From assembly GCA_039621445.1 (NCBI GenBank), contig CP154956.1, positions 60,459,178-60,523,177 on the forward strand: 64,000 nt of DNA, given 5' to 3'. The stretch's first letter is position 1, and every line of letters starts with the position of its first letter. Below are positions 1 to 18,800 of this stretch, piece after piece. Made by a program: the position numbers and the translations under genes. The notes under the pieces are model-generated. The model worked only from the letters and a program-made list of their open reading frames with translations. It ran no database searches and was not told the origin of the DNA. Source of the stretch: Euglena gracilis (taxonomy: Eukaryota > Euglenida > Euglenophyceae > Euglenales).

Positions 1-367
1 ATATATAATATAAGATATGCATATTATATTACATATCATAAGTATTAAAATTATTATGTAATATATAATATATTACATATATTATAGATAAAATATATTA
101 TACATTATACATTAATTATTTATTATACATATTAATTGTATTATACAATACATAAAATATTATATGTATAATGTATAATATTTTATATTGTGATATTTTA
201 TATTATTGTGATATTTTGTTATATATATTATGAAATGTGATATACAATATATGATATTACATATAACATACAATATTACATTTATATAATATGTATATAT
301 GTGTATAAATACATACATACATACACACACACACACATATATATGTATATGTATATGTATATATGTA
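1..367. repeat. AT-rich low-complexity segment, copy 1
   Basis: Almost pure A/T sequence with TATA- and ATAT-type short repeats and a (CATA)n/(CA)n stretch near 310-340. It aligns with 10736-11092 in the second copy of the tandem duplication, so the duplicated unit begins at or before base 1. No gene is visible. Confidence 0.8.
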
Positions 368-778
<411 letters not shown>

Positions 779-1005
779 TAACCCCCCCCCCCAAATAACG
801 GGGCAGTGCCTGAATAACGGGACGGGGGGAAGGCCGAAAAATGGTTCCAATAACGGGGCACCCTCAGTTTTTTTTGGTCCAAGAGGTCAGCGAGGACGAA
901 AATATTCCACAATTATTGCCTGCCGCAAGTACATACATGTACCTCCCCCCCCAAGCCCAATGAACACTAAGGTGACAATCTAGACGGTCCGGACAGGGGG
1001 CATTC

Positions 1006-1275
1006 ATTGGGCACATGCTTGTGCTTACCGACCGGGGGGGGGAGGGGGGGGGTGGGTGCTATAGGGTGCCTGCCCCTAGCAGGCACACCCCCCCCGGGGG
1101 GGACGGGTCCGGGCCGGACCCAGAAAATTTTCATTGAAAATGGCCTTTTCCGGGCCCCCGGCGCCTTCGGCGCCGGGGTTGGAGGGGGGTGCCTGCTAGG
1201 GGCAGGCACCCCCCAAAACCCTACCCCCCCCCCCCGGGGGGTAGGCACCCGACTAAGCGCAAGCCTGATTGGGCA
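1006..1275. mobile_element. Small hAT-like non-autonomous element (1014-1267) with 8-bp target duplication
   Basis: The direct repeat ATTGGGCA lies at 1006-1013 and 1268-1275. Between them the element starts CATGCTTGTGCTTACCGACC and ends with the related inverted sequence ...CGACTAAGCGCAAGCCTG. The body contains opposed C-runs and G-runs, an inverted pair around TGCCTGC...GCAGGCA, and the hairpin GGCGCC-TTCG-GGCGCC near 1160. The second duplication copy has a single ATTGGGCA at 11775-11782 and no insert, which is an empty site. CA...TG ends with 8-bp duplications are typical of hAT elements; that assignment is inference. Confidence 0.85.
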
Positions 1276-1553
1276 TGGGGGTACGATTTCTGTGTAGATA
1301 AGGATTATGGTGACAACCTAGACGGTCCGAACACCCCCTGTTCATCGGGCAAGGGTGTTCATTGGGCATGGGGGGGAGGTACATATGTACACGAACATGC
1401 ATGCATGTCTGAATGTATGGCAGGGATTTACCAGTTATTCCCCCAGGGGGGTCCATTAATAGTAAAAATCGGGGGGGGATCCAATGTTTGATGATGGCAG
1501 GTAGTGCCCAAATAACGGGGAAGGGGGGTACCCCGCCCCGCTATTTGGGGGTG

Positions 1554-1585
<32 letters not shown>

Positions 1586-1700
1586 TACACACACACACAC
1601 ACACACACTTAGGACAAATTTCTGTCCGGGATTTCCCAAACACATATATTCCCGTTCAATTTTCTTTCCGCTTCGATCCAAAAACTGGCATCTCATCCGC
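1276..1700. repeat. Intronic repeats: AATAACGGGG / CGCTATTTGGGG inverted motifs and (GTAT)n
   Basis: This holds short inverted motifs (AATAACGGGG near 1510 against CCCCGCTATTTGGGG near 1537), a (GTAT)n run at about 1556-1586 and a short (CA)n. The region before it at 780-960 carries related AATAACGGG motifs. No exon is recognised. It lies downstream of, or within a late intron of, the J-protein gene. Confidence 0.6.
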
Positions 1701-1710
1701 CGACCCACAC

Positions 1711-3313
1711 CTGGTGGCCCATCGCCAGGTAGCACTCCCGCACCAACGCCACGCCCTCCAACGACGACGGGGAGACGGCGCAGCCCCGCCCCGGTGCCTT
1801 TCCAGCAGTGGTGGGGGTGGGCTGCCCCGGCTGCCACCCATGCAGCCCCACCATCGCCCGCCTGCCAGCACTGGAACAACGGGTGACCCATGACGCTCAA
1901 CCCGAAAACCAGACCATCCAATGATTGATGCCCAGCTCCTCTGCCGCCCACAGGGCTGTATGGGAAGGCCTGGTGGGGGGTCGGACCCCCGCACTTGAGA
2001 GGTGGGGGGTGGGTCGACCCCCCACCCAACATGGCACCGCTCAAAGGAATTCCTTCGGTGCCGAATGTGCCGAAGGAAAAATTTGACTAGAAAATCGGCG
2101 CCACCGGAAATACGGGAAGGCCTGTTTGGGGGGGGGGGGCGGTCGGACCCCCCCCCCCCCCAACCATTGGGATTCGATCCCGTTCAGCCCTGGCCGCCGA
2201 CGCCTGGGGCAAAGCCTGCGTGCGGCGGATGTCGATTCAGGAAAACGGGAGGGAGGTGCGCACTTCCCGGGAACCATCTCCGTCGTCGGTGGGGCGCCCC
2301 AACGGGGGGGGGGGGGGGGGGGGCCGCGGCCGGCGAGGCAGCAGCAGTGGGCGTCGATGAGGGCCAGCTTGACCGCGGCGCGGTGGAGCAGGAGCCGGGC
2401 GCGGCCGCTGAGGGCGGCGGGGAGGGCCGGGCAGCGCCGCAGCGCGTCCGTGAAGAGCTTCTCCGCCGTGACACGGTCTGGGGGGGGGGAGGGAGGCGCA
2501 GGACATGGACATTGGAACGGGGAGGGGGGCAGGGTTGGGGCAATATTCGGTTGAATTTCTTCAATTCACAACACCAAGACCCCCAGAGGTACTATTTCTT
2601 CCTTTTCTGCATAAAATACGAAAATGCTGTCGTTTTTGTAAAAATTTCAGATTATTTCCATAATTTTATGTGCATACTTTTCACTTTACACATATGCATT
2701 TAAAATGTTTTATATGTATATATATTATTTATTTATGTTTTTATATACTTTATAGATGTACGGTTAATATTTTTTACATATTACCTTTGGAACTGTTCGA
2801 CCAGTTGCGGAAATGCTATCATGTCATTCACGGCCCTTCCTCGCGGGGCACGGAAAGGCTGCAGCGCACCGCAACGGGCCGCACAGGCCTGGGCCGTCCG
2901 CACCACGGCCTGCACCTCCGGCGGCACGGGCTGCTGCGCCGCCTGCTGGCCCACCGCCTGCCACCACTGCTCTGCCGCCTGGCGCGCCTGCGTCGCCAGC
3001 CGCTGTGCACCGGCACGGTCCCGGGGTCCCCTGTGGACAGGGAAGGAAAATCCCAGATAAAAAGACCCTAAGCAAGCTGAAGGGTCCGAGCGGAAAGACT
3101 AGAAGATGTATCTTTCCCTTCCAGAACTTCCGGGAGTATATCATGAAAACGCATAAGACACCTGGGGTTGGCATTTTTCCTCCTGGTGGGGGAGGAGCGG
3201 TCGTGGCTGACAAAGAACTGGTGGTGGGGCCTTTTCAAATAACAAAAAAAAAATCCTGCAACCGGGTACAGATGAGACAATTTACATCCCCAAACGTCAC
3301 AAAACACCCCCAA

Positions 3314-3348
<35 letters not shown>

Positions 3349-4948
3349 AAACAACACACAAACACCCCTCACCACAGCAACAAAACAACATGCACACACA
3401 CCACAGCACACCACAGCACAACACACCACAACACAGCACACCACAGCACACAGCAACACACCACAACCCAAAAACACAAATCACCACAGCACAACACCAC
3501 ATAACGCAACACACTACACCACACTGGAACACAACACATCACAACACAGCACAAAAACAACACAACACGCGGCAACACACCACAATATAACACAATAAAA
3601 CACACCGCGGGGCGGTGAAAGGGGGAGGTCGGGGTGGCCCGGCAGGCGTCATCAGCTGCAGCAGCCGCTGAAGCCGCTCCGCGTCGAAGGCGCGGCGCAG
3701 CTGGGGATCCAGCAGCACATCGCGGGCCTGGGAGATGGCGGCCCACCGCCCGGCATCCTGCAGCGGGGGAGACCATGGCCCGCACCCCTTCAAACCCCCG
3801 CCAGGGACCCCCGGGGAGGGGGCCCAGCCGTACGAGGAACCATACGAGCTGGCACGCCCCTCCCCTCCGGTTTTAGGGGTTCCTGGCTGCTGCTCACTTG
3901 GGGGGGGGGGCAACCGTAGGCTGGAGCTGGAGCTAGGAAGCCCGAAAGAGACACCTTTGGTGCCGCCTTGTTGCTGTCATGGCATATGCCATACTTTAGG
4001 GATGCAACAGCGCAGGTGGGAACACACACGTTTTTGCATTGTTGACTTTTTTAGGGGAGTTTGTGTTTAAGGGTCTCGTTTCGTCTTTTTTGTGCTTTTC
4101 CCCCAGTTACTTTCTGGGTTCTACTGGGAAATGATTTTCGGTTCGATGGATCCAAATGGTCACATTGGACCAGATTTATTTTGGACCAAAATTGTCTATT
4201 TTTGTTATTTTGACAGCCAAAAATTCTATTTTATGAATCAAGGACGCCTTGTGTTGTTTTTCTCAAGGTCGTCGACGCTGCGTCCACCCCCCTGCCATGC
4301 ATATGGACACATCCCCACCCCCCTGCAGCTTGGCCAGCAAGCACAACTTTTTCAAAAAGTACCTTAAAGCCTTAAAAAACCTTCAATTGCCTAAATCTTT
4401 TTCGCTGAAATGCCTGACAGAGCCTTGAAATTCATTCTGGCAGATGTCAAATCGACTCCGTCTTTTGGTGAAAAATTCATATGGCATACAAACATACAAA
4501 CACAAAATTCTTTCATTAGATGATTTGTTTCCGATACAATTGGCGGGTCCACAGGGAGGGGGCAACCTATGGGCGACATTGGGGAGAGTACAGACCCCCA
4601 GGCTAAGATCCAGGGGGAGGTCAACTTATTGGGACTCTTGTGCTATGTGTATTCCTTTGTCTCTGGGGCTCTGCAATCTCTCTAGATTGCTTATGGGGAG
4701 ACCTGGGGTACGTTTGGGAACTGGGTTATGTGTGGTGCCCCCACAGCCGGAAAGGACCCCGGACCATCGAGGGCAGAAGGCGACTGCGTCGAACGTGGGA
4801 GAGACACCATCCCGCGTCTCGTGGTGGACAGGCACACCGAGTGCTGGCGGTCGGGGTGGCAGTGGAGGGCGTGCTGCCGGAAGGCGCGGGTGATCTCGTC
4901 ACTGGTGGCGTGGGGGCTGACCCCGAGGCATGCGTAGTGGTCCTGCAT
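1711..4948 (-). CDS. J-domain (DnaJ-like) protein, copy 1, 3' exons outside the window
   Basis: A multi-exon minus-strand gene. Exon 4948-4838 starts ATG and encodes MQDHYACLGVSPHATSDEIT and then the diagnostic HPD tripeptide, ending at a GT donor after 37 codons. The next exon, from 3757 leftwards, gives the rest of the J domain (AGRWAAISQARDVLLDPQLR followed by RAFDAERL). Later exon-like segments are Q/A-rich helical sequence (about 3010-2840, with EQWWQAVGQQAAQQPVPPEV), TAEKLFTDALRRCPALPAAL (about 2475-2330) and a clean 29-codon exon 1797-1711 (SSLEGVALVRECYLAMGHQ) bounded by AG and GT. J proteins stimulate Hsp70 ATPase through HPD. By comparison with copy 2, the last exons lie to the left of base 1. 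Boundaries of the two middle exons are approximate. Confidence 0.75.
3300..3610. repeat. A/C-only low-complexity tract, copy 1
   Basis: A (CA)n array at about 3318-3348 followed by about 250 bases built almost only of A and C (ACCACAGCAC, ACAACACA units). It lies in the intron between the second and third J-protein exons. The same tract recurs at 13900-14200 with a short internal deletion. Confidence 0.9.
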
Positions 4949-5308
4949 GCCCCCCTCGCATGTCTGTTGGGAAGAGGGGGGGGTGAGTTGGTACTTGGGG
5001 GCAACACAACAGGCTGGTGTGGGAGGACTGGACAACTTCGAAATGTGATTCTCTCGGTAAACGGTCCTTGACAACGGCCCTACCCAGAATGAGGTGCCAT
5101 CAAATAGACGTCACAAGCAGATCTCCATCACGGCTGGGATTTAGACACCAAGGAAATGCAAGCACGGCAATGCATTGCCTGGACAGGAGACCGTCCGCTG
5201 TGCCTTCAAGCCAGAATGTGGGTGATTGCATCGGCCCGGCAGTGCACGCGTCAGACACATACGCACGACACCGTCGACGGGGTCGGAAAGCCACCCTAGT
5301 GGAGTAGG

Positions 5309-7470
5309 TCACCCCTCGGTGTCCAACCCAGTGAAGCCTGGGTTGGCTGCAGGGTCGAGGGACCGGCCGGCCGCCAGGGCCGCCTCCAGGCAAGAGTAAT
5401 ACGCGAGGAACTGGTGCGGCCAGTAGCAGCCGGGCTGGAGGTTGACAGCACATGGCCGGAAGGCGTTGGGGACGCAGCGGGGGGCGCCGCAGTGCCGGTA
5501 CTGCCCAAGGGGGCCGAAGTCCTGCTGGATGCTGTCCGGGATGGGGTCGTGCTGGTTGAGGTAGCGGAACAGCCGGCCCCAGGGCTGTGGGTCGAGGCAG
5601 CCGGCTTTAAGGCTGAAGGGTCACAGTTCTGGGACGCACTTCGTTTGGTTTCAACGAAAGCGATAGCTCCAATAGCCCCTCCCTTCCTGATCCGGATCTG
5701 GCTGGGTCGTGGGAGGCGATGAGAACTGTGGATGACAGACATAACCCCAGCCCTGTTGCCTGAATCCTTCCCTCTGGCTGAGTAGCGGGATCCCGGCTTC
5801 GGAAAAACGGTTTCATTGGCCCAAACTCCCCGCCAGGCTGTACCTGCCTTCCCGGACACCGCCCAACAGAACGGACAAAATGGGCAGTGGCGAAGCTTGC
5901 CGACGGAAAACGAACAAAATATCCTACAGTGTCCTGGTTGGTGGGGGAGGGGGGCATCCCCACATGAAACCCTGGCCGACCCGCCGCGTGCTCCTCCACA
6001 AAGCGGGCGAAGTCGGCGTCGCCGCAGCGGGGGCTGCCGTACGTGTACACCGCGAAGGGGCGGAGGTCGGTGGTCGGGAGCACTCCGAGGTCGGCGAAGT
6101 GGTAGCGCCGGCACAGCCGGGCGCAGAGCAGCGTGGCGACGGCCCCACCGAGGCTATGCCCTGCAGGGGCACGGTGGAGGACGGGGGGGGGGTGGCACAG
6201 GGATGGCCAAGAGGCCCAAATGGTAAATTCCAATATCCAAAATTCATGATAATTTCCAATATCCAAAATATTCCAAAATACATGTTTTATTTTTTTCATT
6301 TATCTGACTTATGAATACTTTATGTGTTTAATCCATTAGAATTAAGTTGCCAAGCCACCAGCAGAAGCTGCTGCACACGTTGGAAGTTTGGTTGGGGCTT
6401 GGTAGCCGTCCTTGCATACGGGCAGCCACTCCATGAAGGCCGAGGGGAGGGCACACCGGTGATGAACAGCGTGCGGCCCTTCAGGGTCCGGGCGAGGAAA
6501 CGGACGAGGTCGTCGTACAGCGCGTCGAGGTGGGCGCGGAAGCCGGAGTGCACCACGCCTGCCACGTCCGCCTCGCGGCTCAGCGACGTGCCAGGCACGC
6601 CCCATTGGGTGAGCCAAGGCACCAACCCCCCCCCCCCCCCGGCCGGGGGTGCGGAGAAGGGGCACGGGGGCACTGAGGCGGCATCCAGCCCAGCCCCGCC
6701 TCTGCCCGTCCAAGCGAGCCGTCACCGTTGTGGCTGGGGAAAGGGGGCAGTGACACCGTCGGTCGCTGGAACGATTCCCCGGGGGTCCCCGGACCCAGAA
6801 CCGGCCAGGGCGGGCACAAGGGGCGGCCCTGTGCCCAAGCACGTCCACCTGGATGGCCACGTCCGCCACCGGCAGGGCACCACACGGGGTGGGGGGAGGC
6901 TCTTGGCCACACAGGTGGGCAGGGGGGGGGCTGGGGGCCGGGGGGGGGGCGGCACGGCTTGGTGGGGCCCTGGCCGATGCCGTGCCGCGGAAGGCCAGCA
7001 CGACGCTGTCCGCGCTCTTCGCCACCAGCACAAAGCTCCGCCCGGCCCTGGCGGGGGGGGGGGGGAGGGGGGGCGGCCACTGGGTGGGAATGGCGGCCTG
7101 TGTCCGGAAACAAGACGAAGCGCTTCGCTGGTCTCTGGCGCAATGAGATGGATGGGATTTGGGCATGGGACACATCGGCTGCAGAGATGCTTCCCGTTGA
7201 TGCGGCTGGCAGGCGGGCCAGTTGAGAAAAATGATGATCAGGAGACGAAGGGGGGGGGGTCCGAGGGAGGCCACAAAAACATCATCAATAATTTTTAGCC
7301 AAACCTTCATCAGAAATGAAGGCAGACTGCCACCGCGACGTTGCACAGCACTTAAACTCCAGCCAAAAGCACACTTGCAGCCCGAGATGGTGAAGCCCTG
7401 CTCGAAGGCCACCTTCCAGGTGTCCATCATGGACAGGTCGCCGCACGCCAGCTGTCCCCAGGCCATCAGA
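5309..7470 (-). pseudogene. Class 3 lipase gene, copy 1, 5'-truncated
   Basis: The minus-strand exons are near-identical to 15895-18070. They include the segment GDLSMMDTWKVAFEQGFTIS (about 7460-7370), the FRGT strand (SADSVVLAFRGTAS, about 7030-6960), AGVVHSGFRAHLDALYDDLV ending at the donor before the serine loop (about 6590-6465), the nucleophile exon 6160-5964 (GHSLGGAVATLLCARL) and the terminal exon 5584-5309 (FRYLNQHDPIPDSIQQDFGP ... NPGFTGLDTEG, TGA). Ser, Asp and a candidate His (PHQ..AYY) are all present. All exons upstream of 7470, which copy 2 has between 18470 and 21279, are missing because homology stops at the N gap at 7778. It is therefore either a truncated duplicate (pseudogene) or an assembly break. 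The retained exons show no disabling change that I could see. Confidence 0.7.
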
Positions 7471-7503
7471 CAGGGGCAGGCCGGAGGCATGGGCCGGGAC
7501 CGT

Positions 7504-7555
7504 GGTCGACCTCTGTCCTTTTGGGCGGTCCAACCCAAAAGGACAGAGGTCGACC
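7504..7555. repeat. Perfect 22-bp inverted repeat with 8-base loop, copy 1
   Basis: GGTCGACCTCTGTCCTTTTG followed by GG is mirrored perfectly after the loop CGGTCCAA. The same structure is at 18117-18168 in copy 2. It lies in an intron of the lipase gene. Confidence 0.85.
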
Positions 7556-7777
7556 TTCCCATTGACCAGGAAAATGAAGCATGATCTGGGGAAACGAAGC
7601 AGGGAACTCAAAGACAAATGCAAATACACGAAAAATGGAACATCAAGCACCATACACAAACCGTATAGAAAGACAGACAGCGACGGGATTGTGTGAAAAA
7701 CGTGTAATGGAGGATCCTGCCAAACCCCGATGGTTCGACACCATGCAGTGCATCACCATGCACAGGTTTTTTTGGGG

Positions 7778-7790
7778 NNNNNNNNNNNNN
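7778..7790. other. Assembly gap (13 N)
   Basis: Thirteen N bases. Left of it the sequence follows copy 2 up to about 18465; right of it (ATCCAAATCCAAAAGATC) there is no similarity to copy 2. The gap therefore coincides exactly with the end of the duplicated homology. Confidence 0.98.
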
Positions 7791-8880
7791 ATCCAAATCC
7801 AAAAGATCTTTTGTGCAATAATTGTGTGATTGACCATCACCAAAATGCCAATTTTGCCAAATTTCGTTGAAATCAGGATATTTGGAGGCAGGTTTCGGTC
7901 AGAATAAACCTTGCGTGCCTTGGGTGTTAATAGGTGGGGAGGTTAAAACAAAAAGAATGAAGAATGCTCTGGATGAATACCCCACCCCAGTCCTGGGAAG
8001 TGTCTAGCCAGACGTTGGTCTAGATGGAGCCAGAGCCCGACGCTAACAAATATGCTTACAGCTGAGTGGCTTGCTTCCAGCATGTTACCACCAGTTTTTA
8101 ACGTTTCCAAAAAAACAACAACACGATCCTGGCCAAGGAGTGGCCTCCCCTCCCCATAACCCCTGGATAAAGGATGCGGCAATGGAGCTCCTCCAGCTGG
8201 ACACCCCCAGCTTAATGCAAGAATCCAGCATTGGCAGCTTGCTGATATCATGAATCATGCTGATACACGACCCTCAGTCGCCGCTGATGATTGTTGAGAT
8301 TAACGCCAATGACCCTTGGCATCTTAGGTTGTTGATGGTGTTTGGTGAGCTGCTCATCAGCATGCTTTGTACCAGTGAACTCTGTCCACGTCTTGTCCAT
8401 GTCGTCAGTTCTGACCTCGGGTGGGCAACGGGGCTCTAGATGGGCTGTAGCGGTGGCTGCGTCACGGGGGGTCTGTGGGTGGGCGTTGGTGGTGGGGGGT
8501 TGGGGGGAGGGGGGCGGCGGCGCTGAAGGCTCGGCCGGTGCCTGGGGGCAGGGCTCCCCAAGCCTTTGCTGGTGATGGGGGGGGTTTCCAGGGAAGCTCT
8601 GCTGACGCTGACAGAAGATATCAACCCCTCCCCGTGGAAAACGGTCACCTGACAAATCAGCGAGTACAGAGGTAGGTGACAGATCCCTATGGTGACAGGT
8701 CAGCGAGTACGAGGCTTTGCTGACAATTCCCGTTCCCCGGGCGGGTCTGGACCAGAGGGAAAAAGATGGTTTTTCGACCCCCCCCTGATTGAGAATATAA
8801 AAAGGCATTTTTTTTAAACATTTTTGTGGTCAAAATTCTAAAAATGAGGTCCCCTCAAGTATCACCTTCAAAAATTAAAA
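7791..8880. other. Unique spacer between the duplication copies; no gene recognised
   Basis: Contains short related direct repeats of the form GACAGGTCAGCGAGTACGAG (about 8650-8720, again at 8930-8960) and G-rich runs. Reading frames here have no exon-like boundaries and no recognisable domain. Confidence 0.5.
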
Positions 8881-8888
8881 AAAAATCA

Positions 8889-15532
<6,644 letters not shown>

Positions 15533-15894
15533 GCCCCCCTCGCATGTCTGTTGGGAAGAGGGGGGGGGTGAGTTGGTACTTGGGGGGCAACACAACAGGC
15601 TGGTGTGGGAGGACTGGACAACTTTGAAATGTGATTCTCTCGGTAAACGGTCCTTGTCAACGGCCCTACCCAGAATGAGGTGCCATCAAATAGACGTCAC
15701 AAGCAGATCTCCATCACGGCTGGGATTTAGACACCAAGGAAATGCAAGCACGGCAATGCATTGCCTGGACTGGAGACCGTCCGCTGTGCCTTCAAGCCAG
15801 AATGTGGGTGATTGCATCGGCCCGGCAGTGCACGCGTCAGACACATACGCACGACACCGTCGACGGGGTCGGAAAGCCACCCTAGTGGAGTAGG

Positions 15895-18800
15895 TCACCC
15901 CTCGGTGTCCAACCCAGTGAAGCCTGGGTTGGCTGCAGGGTCGAGGGACCGGCCGGCCGCCAGGGCCGCCTCCAGGCAAGAGTAATACGCGAGGAGCTGG
16001 TGCGGCCAGTAGCAGCCGGGCTGGAGGTTGACGGCGCATGGCCGGAAGGCGTTGGGGACGCAGCGGGGGGCACCGCAGTGCCGGTACTGCCCGAGGGGGC
16101 CGAAGTCCTGCTGGATGCTGTCCGGGATGGGGTCGTGCTGGTTGAGGTAGCGGAACAGCCGGCGCCAGGGCTGTGGGTCGAGGCAGCCGGCTTTAAGGCT
16201 GAAGGGGCTCAGATCTAGGAAGCACTCCGTTTGGTTTCAACAAAAGCGATAGCTCCAATAGCCCCTCCCTTCCTGATCCGGATCCTGGCTGGGTCGTGGG
16301 AGGCGATGAGAACCGTGGATGACAGACATAACCCCAGCCTTGTTGCCTGAATCCTTCCCTCTGGCTGAGTGGCGGGATCCCGGCTTCGGAAAAACGGTTT
16401 CATTGGCCCAAACTCCCCGCCAGGCTGTACCTGCCTTCCCGGACACCGCCCAACAGAACGGACAAAATGGGCAGCGGCGAAGCTTGCCGACGGAAAACGA
16501 ACAAAGTGTCCTACAGTGTCCTGGTTGGTGGGGGAGGGGGGCATCCCCACATGAAACCCTGGCCGACCCGCCGCGTGCTCCTCCACAAAGCGGGCGAAGT
16601 CGGCGTCGCCGCAGCGGGGGCTGCCGTACGTGTAAACCGCGAAGGGGCGGAGGTCGGCGGTCGGGAGCACTCCGAGGTCGGCGAAGTGGTAGCGCCCGCA
16701 CAGCCGGGCGCAGAGCAGCGTGGCGACGGCCCCACCGAGGCTATGCCCTGCAGGGGCACGGTGGAGGACGGGGGGGGGGGGAGGTGGCACGGGGATGGCC
16801 AAGAGGCCCAAATGGTAAATTCCAATATCCAAAATTCATGATAATTTCCAATATCCAAAATATTCCAAAATACATGTTTTATTTCTTTTTTTTTTTCATT
16901 TATCTGACTTATGAGTACTTTATGTGTTTAATCTATTAGAATTAAGTTGCCAAGCCACCAGCAGAAGCTGCTGCACACGTTGGATGTTTGGTTGGGGCTT
17001 GGTAGCCGTCCTTGCATACGGGCAGCCACTCCATGAAGGCCGAGGGGAGGGCACACCGGTGATGAACAGCGTGCGGCCCTTCAGGGTCCGGGCGAGGAAA
17101 CGGACGAGGTCGTCGTACAGCGCGTCGAGGTGGGCGCGGAAGCCGGAGTGCACCACGCCTGCCACGTCCGCCTCGCGGCTCAGCGACGTGCCAGGCACGC
17201 CCCATTGGGTGAGCCAAGGCACCAACCCCCCCCCCCCCCGGCCAGGGGTGTGGAGAAGGGGCACGGGGGCACGGAGGCGGCATCCAGCCCAGTCCCGCCT
17301 CAGCCTGTCCAAGCGAGCCGTCACCGTTGTGGCTGGGGAAAGGGATCAGTGACACCGTCGGTCGCTGGAATTGGGCGCCGGGGGGACGGGGTCCCCGGAC
17401 CCAGAACCGGCCACAGGTCGGGCACAAGGGGCGGCCCTGTGCCCAAGCACGTCCACCTGGATGGCCACGTCCGCCACCGGCAGGGCACCGCACGGGGTGG
17501 GGGGAGGCTCTTGGCCACACAGGTGGGCAGGGGGGGGGGCTGGGGGGCCGGGGGGGGGGGCACAGCTTGGCGGGGCCCTGGCCGACGCCGTGCCGCGGAA
17601 GGCCAGCACGACGCTGTCCGCGCTCTTCGCCACCAGCACAAAGCTCCGCCCGGCCCTGGCGAGGGGGGGGGGGAGGGGGTGCGGCCACTGGGTGGGAATG
17701 GCGGCCTGTGTCCGGAAACAAGACGAAGCGCTTCGCTGGTCTCTGGCGCAATGAGATGGATGGGATTTGGGCATGGGACACATCGGCTGCAGAGATGCTT
17801 CCCGTTGATGCGGCTGGCAGGCGGGCCAGTTGAGAAAAATGATGACCAGGAGACGAAGGGGGGGGGGGTCCGAGGGAGGCCACAAAAACATCATCAATAA
17901 TTTTTAACCAAACCTTCATCGGTCAGAAATGAAGGCAGACTGCCACCGCGACGTTGCACAGCACTTAAACTCCAGCCAAAAGCACACTTGCAGCCCGAGA
18001 TGGTGAAGTCCTGCTCGAAGGCCACCTTCCAGGTGTCCATCATGGACAGGTCGCCGCACGCCAGCTGTCCCCAGGCCATCAGACAGGGGCAGGCCGGAGG
18101 CATGGGCTGGGACCGTGGTCGACCTCTGTCCTTTTGGGCGGTCCAACCCAAAAGGACAGAGGTCGACCTTCCCGGACAGCAGAGAAAATGGCACGTTAAG
18201 CACAGTTTGGGAGGGAGCCCAGGAATCCACAAACTCCACAAACACAGGCCATTGACCAGGAAGATGAAGCATGATCTGGGAAACGAAGCAGGGAACTCAA
18301 AGACAAATGCAAATACACGAAAAATGGAACATCAAGCACCATACACAAACCGTATAGAAAGACAGACAGCGACGGGATTGTGTGAAAAACGTGTAGTGGA
18401 GGATCCTGCCAAACCCCGGTGGTTCGACGCCATGCAGTGCATCACCATGCACAGGCTTTTTTGGGGCACAGTGCCCACCTTCCAGCCTGAGCTGAGGCCA
18501 AGCCCAGCAGGATTGTCCCGCCCCCACGCGGGCAGCGCCAGCCGGAAGCGGATGTACCCGCCGCCCAAAGCACACCAGAAGGCGGCCCCCGTCGGCGGCA
18601 GGCTCGCCTCTGTCGTCGCGGGAGGGCAGCGCATCTCGAAGCCCCCGTCTGCCGCCCGGTCCGGTGGACCGCGGCGATGCAGCCAACGTGACCCTCGGGA
18701 GGGGGTGGAACGCAGCAAAGCCCCAACATAGGAAACACCACCTTGCCCCCACTGTCCTTCGGGGCAGTCCACTCATGCAGGTAAGGGGCCTTGCGTCGCC

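Noticed and set aside
3300-3610. CRISPR-like or satellite array
   Set aside because: A/C-only degenerate sequence without constant repeat and unique spacers.
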